A stretch of 64,000 bases of DNA. Origin: Planctomycetota bacterium (GTDB taxonomy: Bacteria; Planctomycetota; J058; JAJDCQ01). Location: positions 58,358-122,357 of the forward strand of contig JAJDCQ010000070.1 of the NCBI GenBank assembly GCA_029260755.1, written 5' to 3'. Position numbers and translations under genes: made by a program. Below, one piece after another: positions 34,691-40,978 of the stretch. Position 1 is the first letter of the stretch, and each line of letters starts with the position of its first letter. The notes under the pieces were generated by a model, which saw only the letters and a program-made list of their open reading frames with translations, was not told the DNA's origin and made no database searches.

Positions 34691-34711
34691 AGGTTGTGTT
34701 TTCTCTTCCTC
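34665..34711 (+). repeat. att-like core copy 3, right end of element B
   Basis: CCATCGGCGTAA (34665-34676), GTCAGG (34688-34693) and core TTCTCTTCCTC (34701-34711). The blocks are at almost the same spacing as before core copy 2 (36 versus 37 bp from CCATCGG to core). After the core the sequence diverges from copies 1 and 2, as expected of host flank. Confidence 0.6.
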
Positions 34712-34833
34712 CTTCTTTTGGACTCCGGCCGATCGATTCCGGTCGGCATCATCCCTCGCCCCCTGCGCGATCTCGTGGACCCGGATGCCGGTGACGTCGA
34801 TCGCCGCTTCGGGGTGTCTCCATTCTGCGCAGC

Positions 34834-34875
34834 CCGTCTCCGATCGGGACGACGCGGCGTCGCGATCGGAGACGG
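34834..34875. repeat. 13-bp-arm inverted repeat
   Basis: CCGTCTCCGATCG (34834-34846) / CGATCGGAGACGG (34863-34875), perfect, with an inner GACGC-G-GCGTC stem. One long hairpin in the noncoding flank right of element B. Confidence 0.6.
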
Positions 34876-34991
34876 CCCCCGCGGGCTCTCGTCGCCGTCG
34901 CTCGGGCAACCCCTTGGAGTCACAGGGGCCAGGCCGGCACGCCTCGGTTGGTCAGCCGTTCGCTCTAGGTCTCGGTGCCCGCTCGCTCACG

Positions 34992-35082
34992 GGGCGTCCG
35001 GGACCGAGGGGAGTGGGGGGGTTTCCCCTTCGGACCCCACCTCCGAGGGGGGGCTTTCGTCTCCCTTCGGTCCCGGGCGCCC
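34992..35082. terminator. large imperfect palindrome, possible terminator
   Basis: 22-bp arms (34992-35013 and 35061-35082) match at 20 of 22 positions around a 47-nt GC-rich loop with its own stems (GTGGGG/CCCCAC). It lies 15 bp beyond the stop of the minus-strand gene ending at 35098. It may terminate that gene, although no T tract follows on either strand. Confidence 0.45.
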
Positions 35083-35097
35083 TGCTGTGCGGGCGGC

Positions 35098-36099
35098 TCA
35101 GTCCAGGCCGTCGGCCTCGTCGCCGACCGGCTCGCGGATGCGGCGCTCGATCGTGATCGTCCCGGCGCCGCTCGCGTCGATGCGGCCGCCCTCGGTGTCG
35201 GGCATCCGCTGCGCGAACGATGCTTCGCCGGCGAGGCGGACGCGCGCGATGCGCCGCGCCTCGACGTCGAAGAGGATCATGCCCTCGAGCTGGGCGGCCA
35301 GCTCGGGTCCCTCCGCGTCGCCGAGCCTGGTCCGGAGGGAGAGCTTCACGGCGACCCGCGCGATCCGGCGGACGTCGTGCTCGCCGTCGCCGGCGGCGGG
35401 TGGGCCGCCCGCTCCTCCGGCGCCGACGGGCGCCTTGGCGTCGAAGCGGGTCAGGTCGACGAGGCCGACCCGCTCGAGGGTCGCCTCGAGCCTTCCCGTC
35501 GCCGCCGCGGCGAGGATGGGGTGGAGGATCGCGGCGAGGCGCTCGCCCTCGACCGTCCATGGCGCGCCGATCGCCGCCGGCTTCTCGGGGAGCAGCGCCT
35601 CGAGGGGCTCGCCGATCGACAGGGCGCCCGCCGCGGCGGTGAGGCGCTTCCCCAGGGTCGACTCCAGCTTCGTCGCGACGACGCGTCCGTCGACTCGGCG
35701 GAGCTCGATGGTCTCTCCCAGGAGCTTCCGTCGCTCGGTGACGGTCGGGTCGGCGCCCTGCTCGTGGTGAACCTCGCGCCAGCGTCGCCAGCGTCTGCGC
35801 GCGAGGCTCGCGACCCCGTCGCCGTCGACGGCGTCGGTCCGCTCGACCGCGCGCGTCTCGGTCGTGATCGAGGTCTTGCTGTCGTGGACGAAGGGACCCT
35901 CGCGGTCCTTGGTCGCCACGACGAGCGTGATCGCGAGGTCGATCGCGAGGGTCGCCTCGTGGACGGCCGTCGCGCCGACCTTCGCCGCGGGCCGGATCGA
36001 GACCGCCTCGGCGTCTCCGTCCTGCGCCCGCGTCGTCGCGGCGAGCGGCAGGAGCGCGAGGGCGAGGGCGAAGGCGAAGGCGGTGAGGGGGCGGCGCAC
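35098..36099 (-). CDS. hypothetical secreted protein
   Basis: 333 residues. Sec signal peptide (1 to about 26, ALLPLAATTRAQ), then a soluble beta-rich protein with no recognised domain. Clear strands: ATLAIDLAITLVVATKD, RIARVAVKLSLRTRLGD, LEGMILFDVEARRIARVRLAGE. The C-terminus is TITIERRIREPV. The pattern resembles lipoprotein-carrier or DUF-type beta sheets. It follows the LeuA-like synthase by 13 bp on the same strand, so it may be co-transcribed, without an obvious metabolic link. Confidence 0.6.
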   Translation of the reverse strand: MRRPLTAFAFALALALLPLAATTRAQDGDAEAVSIRPAAKVGATAVHEATLAIDLAITLVVATKDREGPFVHDSKTSITTETRAVERTDAVDGDGVASLARRRWRRWREVHHEQGADPTVTERRKLLGETIELRRVDGRVVATKLESTLGKRLTAAAGALSIGEPLEALLPEKPAAIGAPWTVEGERLAAILHPILAAAATGRLEATLERVGLVDLTRFDAKAPVGAGGAGGPPAAGDGEHDVRRIARVAVKLSLRTRLGDAEGPELAAQLEGMILFDVEARRIARVRLAGEASFAQRMPDTEGGRIDASGAGTITIERRIREPVGDEADGLD

Positions 36100-36112
36100 G
36101 GGGCGCGGCCAG

Positions 36113-37375
36113 CTAACCCGGGACGCTCTCGCCGACGAGCTTCAGCACCTCGTCGTCGGTGAGGATGCTCGAGCTCTTCTTGGCGGCGTCGAAGACGCGG
36201 TCGACGACCTCGTCGCTCGCGTCGAGCCCGCGCTTCTCGAGGAAGAAGACGACGTTGCTCCGTCCGCTCATCGGCCCGATGCTGATCACCTGCTCGAGGC
36301 CGAAGACATCCGCCGGCACGCCGCTGTAGACGCGGTTGGCGAGCCAGTCGTCGCCCTTCTTGAACGCCTTGATGACCGCCGCCGCGTGGACGCCCGTCGC
36401 CGTCTCGAACGCGTCCGGGCCGAAGACGGGGTAGTTGCTCGGCAGGGGCACGCGGACGGCGCGGCTCACCGTCGAGACGTAGTCGCCGAGCTTCGTCAGG
36501 TCGTGCGCGCCCTCCTCGAGCCAGCCCATGAGCTGCAGGTTCACGATGAGCTGGTCCATCGATGTGTTGCCGCACCGCTCGCCGATGCCGAGCCCCGCGC
36601 CGTGGAGCTGGTCGGCGCCCGCGAGGGCCGCCGCGATCGCGTTGACGAGCCCGAGGCCGCGGTCGTTGTGGCCGTGCCACTCGACCTTCACGTCCTCGCC
36701 GGTCGCCTCGACGACGCCCTTCACGAACTTGATCAGCGCGCGCACCCCGTGCGGGGTCGCGTGGCCGCAGGTGTCGCAGACGACGATGTGCTTGGCGCCG
36801 TTGTTGATCGCCTCGGTGTAGAGGGTGCGGATCGTGTCGGGGTGGGCGCGGGTCGTGTCCTCGGTGACGTACATCACCTCGATGTCGCGCTCGACGCACC
36901 ACTTCACGGCCGTCTCGCTCGCCTTGAGCATCCGCTCGAGGTCCCAGTCCTCGGCGAACTGACGGATCGGGCTCGAGCCGATGAAGCAGGCGGTGCGGAT
37001 CGGGACGCCGGTCTTCTGGATGATCTCGTGGACCGGCGTGATGTCGTTGATGTGGGTCCGCGCGGCGCAGTTGGGGATGATCTTCAGCTTCGAGCTCTTG
37101 ATCTCGTTGCAGAGCGCAGTGACGTCCTCGACCGCGCGCGGGCCGGCGCCGGGGAGGCCGACGTTCGCGGTGAAGATGCCGAGCTGATCCATCAGATGGA
37201 GGATCTCGATCTTGTCGGCGATCGGCGGGTCGTAGACCGACGGGCTCTGGAGGCCGTCGCGGAGCGTCTCGTCGTCGAGGGTCACCCGGCGCGGCTCGGG
37301 GACGTGCTCGTCCGCGAGGTTCCAGTCGTAGATGAGCTCGTTCTCGTCGGGTCGGGGCGCGGGGTCGGTCGACAC
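36113..37375 (-). CDS. 2-isopropylmalate/citramalate synthase-type enzyme
   Basis: 420-residue member of the DRE-TIM (HMG-CoA lyase-like) family, which condenses acetyl-CoA with a 2-oxo acid. The barrel signature is complete: LDDETLRDGLQSP (catalytic DxTxRDG), the metal ligands in VEWHGHNDRGLGLVNA, and GIGERCGNTSMDQL. The C-terminal part after the barrel is short, with no room for a full LeuA regulatory domain, so feedback by leucine or isoleucine of the usual kind is unlikely. GTG at 37375 is chosen because GAGGAGG lies 9-15 bp upstream. An ATG at 37405 overlaps the -10 box. Exact substrate (oxo-isovalerate, pyruvate or oxoglutarate) not resolved. Confidence 0.82.
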   Translation of the reverse strand: MSTDPAPRPDENELIYDWNLADEHVPEPRRVTLDDETLRDGLQSPSVYDPPIADKIEILHLMDQLGIFTANVGLPGAGPRAVEDVTALCNEIKSSKLKIIPNCAARTHINDITPVHEIIQKTGVPIRTACFIGSSPIRQFAEDWDLERMLKASETAVKWCVERDIEVMYVTEDTTRAHPDTIRTLYTEAINNGAKHIVVCDTCGHATPHGVRALIKFVKGVVEATGEDVKVEWHGHNDRGLGLVNAIAAALAGADQLHGAGLGIGERCGNTSMDQLIVNLQLMGWLEEGAHDLTKLGDYVSTVSRAVRVPLPSNYPVFGPDAFETATGVHAAAVIKAFKKGDDWLANRVYSGVPADVFGLEQVISIGPMSGRSNVVFFLEKRGLDASDEVVDRVFDAAKKSSSILTDDEVLKLVGESVPG

Positions 37376-37403
37376 GGGGCGTTCCTCCTCGGTGCGGCGG
37401 GGC

Positions 37404-37432
37404 ATTCTAGCTGGCGGCATTGGGCCGGTCAA
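37404..37432 (-). promoter_or_regulatory. strong sigma-70-type promoter
   Basis: On the minus strand TTGACC (37432-37427), 17-bp spacer, TAGAAT (37409-37404), about 29 bp before the GTG of the synthase. The best promoter match in the window. Confidence 0.65.
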
Positions 37433-37622
37433 ACCGAGGCATCTTGCGGAGAGGCCCGAATCTTGCTTCATTCGTGGGCTTCCGTCGATCGTGGCGCGTC
37501 GCGGCACGGGCGGAACTCCGCGCCGGCTCGGGGGACGCGGCGGGCGGCCCGTCGCGGGCCGACCGGCGCGGTGTCGCGGAGGCATCCACGGCTGGCGCGT
37601 CGCGCGCCTCGGGATCAGTCGC

Positions 37623-38963
37623 ATGATCGTGATGAAGTTCGGTGGGTCGTCGCTCGCCGACGTCCCGGCGCTCGAGCGGGTCGCCTCCATCATCGAGGGC
37701 CGGCGCGCGAGGCGCCCGCTCGTCGTCGTGAGCGCCCACAAGGGCGTCACCGATCAGCTCATCGCCGCGGGCCGGGCGGCCCGGGCGGGCGGCGTCGACG
37801 GCGCCGACGCGATCCTCGGCGAGCTGCGCGCCCGTCACGAGGAGCTCGCCCTCGCCGTCGGGCTCGACATCGAGGAGCCGCGCGCGCTGCTCGACCGGCT
37901 CGAGACCGTCCTCCACGGCGTCGGGCTGCTGCGGGAGCTGACGCCGCGCACCCTCGACTTCGTCACCTCGTTCGGCGAGCGGCTCAGCGCGCGCAACCTC
38001 TCGGCGCTGCTCCGGCACCGGGGCACCCCGTCGGCCGCCTTCGACGCGTGGGACCTCGGGATGCTCACCGACGGCAAGTTCGGGCGGGCGCGCCCGCGGC
38101 CCGAGTGCGAGGAGCGGATCGAGGCCGCCGTCGCCGCGCTCCCCGAGGGCGAGATCGCGGTCACGACCGGGTTCATCGGCCGCGACCGGCGCGGTCGGGT
38201 GAACACCCTGGGACGCAACGGCAGCGACTACACCGCGGCGATCTTCGCGGGCGCGGTGCGCGCCGAGGAGCTCGAGATCTGGACCGACGTGAGCGGCGTC
38301 CTGACGGCCGATCCGCGCGTCGTCGCCGCGGCGAGCCCGGTGGCCGCCCTCTCGTTCGAGGAGGCGGCCGAGGTCGCCTGCTACGGCGCGAAGGTCGTGC
38401 ATCCGTCCACGCTCGAGCCGGCCCGCCGGCACGGCGTGCCGATCCGGGTGCTCAACACGTTCGAGCCGGACCAGCCCGGAACGCAGATCACCGAGGGCGG
38501 CGCCGGCGCCGACGAGGCCGCTCCCGTGAAGGCGATCGCGCACAAGGGGGGGCAGTCGGTCGTGAACGTCCGGAGCACCCGGATGCTCGGTCAGCACGGC
38601 TTCCTCTCGCGGATCGCCCGGGCCTTCGCCCGGCACGAGGTCGTCGTCGACATGATCGCGACGAGCGAGGTGAGCGTCAGCCTGACCGTGCCTCCGACCA
38701 AGGGGCTCGGCGCGGTCCTCGTCGACCTCCGCAAGCTCGGCGAGGTCACGGTCGAGGAGGGGCGCACCGAGCTGTGCGTCGTCGGGAGCCATCTGCGCGA
38801 CACCAAGGGGATCGCCGGGCGCGTCTTCGGCGCGCTCGCGGATGCCGATGTGAACGTCGAGATGATCAGCCAGGGGGCGAGCCGGCTGAACCTCGGCGTG
38901 GTGGTCGCGGACGCCGACGCGGCCACGGCGATCAGGAGCCTCCATCGCGCCCTCTTCGAGTAG
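37623..38963 (+). CDS. lysC: aspartokinase
   Basis: 446-residue monofunctional aspartate kinase, first step of the Lys/Thr/Met branch. The N-terminal kinase fold begins IVMKFGGSSLADV (ATP site). Later it shows TTGFIGRDRRGRVNTLGRNGSDYTAA, WTDVSGVLTADPRVV and the EEAAEVACYGAKVVHP motif typical of the family. Two C-terminal ACT domains (about 305-446, VVNVRSTRMLGQ and LCVVGSHLRDTKGIAG) would bind the feedback amino acids. The start at 37623 has a weak ribosome site; MKFGG at 37632 is possible. Divergent from the LeuA-like synthase, 247 bp apart. Confidence 0.93.
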   Translation: MIVMKFGGSSLADVPALERVASIIEGRRARRPLVVVSAHKGVTDQLIAAGRAARAGGVDGADAILGELRARHEELALAVGLDIEEPRALLDRLETVLHGVGLLRELTPRTLDFVTSFGERLSARNLSALLRHRGTPSAAFDAWDLGMLTDGKFGRARPRPECEERIEAAVAALPEGEIAVTTGFIGRDRRGRVNTLGRNGSDYTAAIFAGAVRAEELEIWTDVSGVLTADPRVVAAASPVAALSFEEAAEVACYGAKVVHPSTLEPARRHGVPIRVLNTFEPDQPGTQITEGGAGADEAAPVKAIAHKGGQSVVNVRSTRMLGQHGFLSRIARAFARHEVVVDMIATSEVSVSLTVPPTKGLGAVLVDLRKLGEVTVEEGRTELCVVGSHLRDTKGIAGRVFGALADADVNVEMISQGASRLNLGVVVADADAATAIRSLHRALFE

Positions 38964-39299
38964 TGTGCACTTCGGTCGGTCTGCCACGATCGCGAGGCTC
39001 CCGCAACCAGAATCGGGGGAAGCTCGTTCTCACTGGCGCCGATCGGACACTCATTGCTCCGGACGGCCGAGGATCCTCGTCGTTCCGCTGAAGGCTGATG
39101 GCGCCTCGGGGGTAAGCCCTTAGGGAGGGGGCCGGTCGCGCGTCCGACGGGTCGCTGCTCCAGGCCTCTCATTTGCAAGGGTTTTCGGGTCTGCGCCCAC
39201 GGAGGGGCACCCTGAGGGGGGTGGCGTCCTTCCGTAACCGGGAGGCGAGAGTCTGCAGCGCCGCAACGGTGTGGGCGAGGGAAAGGGAGTCGGGCGAAG
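38964..39299. other. 336-bp gap, no gene recognised
   Basis: Long leader region before the PilZ gene with scattered G-rich hairpins (for example CACCC/GGGTG, 39208-39223). No coding frame. A c-di-GMP riboswitch was looked for and not found. Confidence 0.4.
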
Positions 39300-40208
39300 A
39301 TGACGGATGTCCGAGAGCGCGGCCGGAGCGGTCGCAGCTCGTCGAAGAGTGCGCGCAGCGGCGGCGAGTCGCAGCGCAAGAAGGTCAAGAAGAAGGTCAA
39401 GGACTCGGTCCGCGTCGCCGGCGAGATCGCCGCGATGCTCGCCGAGGCGAGGGCCAAGTCCGGCAGCAGCGCCGAGGTCGCCGAGGTCGAGACCAAGGCT
39501 GCCGAGCCGGCCAAGGCCGAGCCTTCTCCCAGCGAGCGGGCCGCGCGCCGGTCGAAGCGCAGCGCCCGCGAGAAGGCCGAGGCGGGGAACGAGAAGCGCC
39601 GCGAGAAGCTCGCCGAGCGCTCCTCGCGCCTGACGGGCGTGAGAGACGAGGACCGCAAGAGCAGCCGTCGGAGCTCGAGTCGCTCGAGCAGCCGGGGCAG
39701 CAAGCGCGTCTCGTCGCGGTCGTCCTCGCGGACCTCGTCGCGGTCGAGCTCGAGCGCGCGCACCAAGCTCGAGCGCAAGATCGAGAAGGCGCAGAAGGTC
39801 GCCCAGGCGGCCGCCGCGGCCGAGAAGCGCAAGGCCGTGCGCCGGACGTTCCTCGGCGGGACGGTCGAGCTGAAGAGCATCCAGACCAAGACGTCGAAGG
39901 ACGCTGGTCGGATGCCGATGCTCAACATGAGCGAGGGCGGCTTCTGCTTCCTCCGCCCGAAGGCCGAGAAGATCCTCTTCTTCTTCGGCGGCAAGCAGCA
40001 GCCGATCGAGGAAGGCGCCCTCGTCCGCGTCATGCTCCACGTCCCGCCGTGTGCCGACAACCTCGCCGTCTGCGGAGAGGTCAAGCACATCGCGCACGAT
40101 GAGATCAGCGGCGGTCAGCGGATCGGCATCGAGTTCGACGATCTCGATGAGGGCGGCAAGCAGCAGATCGTCCGGGCCGTCCGCATGCGCGAGCAGGGTA
40201 TGATCTAG
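39300..40208 (+). CDS. PilZ-domain protein with long SR/KA-rich tail
   Basis: 302 residues. The first 180 are low complexity and strongly basic: Lys/Ala/Glu runs, then an arginine-serine stretch (about 118-150, SSRRSSSRSSSRGSKR) like eukaryotic SR domains and histone H1-like bacterial tails. The last 110 form a PilZ-type beta barrel: the RR of KAVRRTFLGG and the NMSEGG motif (the (D/N)xSxxG signature) that together bind c-di-GMP, with a RIGIEFDDLDEGGKQQI exit. The tail could bind nucleic acid or membrane. GGGAG lies about 11 bp before the ATG. A terminator follows at 40258. Confidence 0.7.
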   Translation: MTDVRERGRSGRSSSKSARSGGESQRKKVKKKVKDSVRVAGEIAAMLAEARAKSGSSAEVAEVETKAAEPAKAEPSPSERAARRSKRSAREKAEAGNEKRREKLAERSSRLTGVRDEDRKSSRRSSSRSSSRGSKRVSSRSSSRTSSRSSSSARTKLERKIEKAQKVAQAAAAAEKRKAVRRTFLGGTVELKSIQTKTSKDAGRMPMLNMSEGGFCFLRPKAEKILFFFGGKQQPIEEGALVRVMLHVPPCADNLAVCGEVKHIAHDEISGGQRIGIEFDDLDEGGKQQIVRAVRMREQGMI

Positions 40209-40257
40209 CAGCCTGCGATCGCGGCAGCGACCTCGCTCTGCCTCGACCGGTCTCGAC

Positions 40258-40295
40258 GGACCGGGCTCCCTCCGTGGGGCCCGGTCCTTTTCGTT
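40258..40295 (+). terminator. rho-independent terminator after the PilZ gene
   Basis: Perfect 9-bp stem GGACCGGGC (40258-40266) / GCCCGGTCC (40279-40287) followed directly by TTTTCGTT. The clearest intrinsic terminator in the window. Confidence 0.8.
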
Positions 40296-40350
40296 GGGTC
40301 GTTTCCCGGGGCGGAGGTCGGGGGTGCTCCTTCCGGCTCGATCCGGGCGT

Positions 40351-40359
40351 TGCTATAAT
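40351..40359 (+). promoter_or_regulatory. extended -10 promoter of the EIIA gene
   Basis: TGCTATAAT, a perfect extended -10 (TGN-TATAAT), 33 bp before the GTG start at 40393. The -35 region (TTCCGG) is poor, as is usual with extended -10 promoters. Confidence 0.55.
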
Positions 40360-40392
40360 CCGCGCCCCTACTCGAGCCTCCGGGAGGCCTCC

Positions 40393-40866
40393 GTGCGGCT
40401 GAGCGAGCTCATCCAGCGCGATACGATCATCTCGCCGCTCTCCGCGACCCGTCGCTACGACGCGATCGCCGAGGCGCTCGAGTGCCTCATCGCGCACGGG
40501 CACGTCCCCGAGGGGCTCCGGGATCCCGCCCTCGCCGCGCTCCACCATCGCGAGCGCCAGCTCTCGACCGGGATCGGCCATGGCGTGGCCGTCCCGCACG
40601 CGCAGGTCGAGGGGCTCCCTGCTCCCGTGGCCGCGCTCGCGATCTCTCGCGACGGGATCGAGTTCGAGACCGCGGACGGCAAGCCGGCCCAGCTGATCAT
40701 CCTCGTGTTGACCCCGGTCAGCCGACCGGCCCGACGGATCGCAACCCTCGCGGCGATCGCGCGTCTCTTCAAGCGGGCGGATCTCCGCGACGCGCTCCTC
40801 ACGGCGGAGAAGGCGGCCGATGTGATCGACGTGATCGAGCGGGCCGAGGCGGAGCCGGACCGCTGA
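40393..40866 (+). CDS. PTS EIIA domain protein, PtsN-like
   Basis: 157-residue single EIIA domain of the fructose/nitrogen (PtsN) type. The phospho-accepting His lies in the signature STGIGHGVAVPHAQV. The fold starts RLSELIQRDTIISPLSATRRYDAIAEAL and ends with KRADLRDALLTAEKAADVIDVIE, as in PtsN. No transporter EIIB/EIIC or EI/HPr is nearby, so a regulatory rather than transport role is likely. GTG start with GGGAGG at 6-11 bp, and an extended -10 promoter upstream. Confidence 0.82.
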   Translation: MRLSELIQRDTIISPLSATRRYDAIAEALECLIAHGHVPEGLRDPALAALHHRERQLSTGIGHGVAVPHAQVEGLPAPVAALAISRDGIEFETADGKPAQLIILVLTPVSRPARRIATLAAIARLFKRADLRDALLTAEKAADVIDVIERAEAEPDR

Positions 40867-40877
40867 GCCCGCGGCGC

Positions 40878-40907
40878 TTGGCGATGCTCTCTGATCGCCC
40901 GTATAAT
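40878..40907 (+). promoter_or_regulatory. candidate sigma-70 promoter
   Basis: TTGGCG (40878-40883), 18-bp spacer, TATAAT (40902-40907), consensus -10. It would start transcription about 65 bp before the gene at 40979. Confidence 0.5.
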
Positions 40908-40978
40908 CCAAAGGCATAGGGACTTCGGGCCGTTCGCCCGCGCGGGCGTCTCGGGGAAGTCAAGTCGGTGGAGCGTCG

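Larger units (their letters stand above)
30279..34711. mobile_element. integrative element B (no recombinase, 4.4 kb)
   Basis: Bounded by core copies 2 and 3. Contents: a frame-disrupted homologue of element A's membrane protein, an Abi-alpha-like gene, two small genes, a DUF6378 pseudogene, a DUF6941-like gene, and two divergent small genes. No integrase or transposase is present, so movement would need A's integrase in trans. Confidence 0.6.

Noticed and set aside
34349..34909. 186-codon minus-strand gene spanning core copy 3
   Set aside because: Crosses the element boundary and the 13-bp inverted repeat. The convincing C-terminus is in another frame and no ribosome site is present. Only a possible remnant is listed.
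39100..39299. c-di-GMP riboswitch ahead of the PilZ gene
   Set aside because: The leader is G-rich and structured, but none of the conserved GEMM blocks (for example the CGCAAAGCC region) are present.
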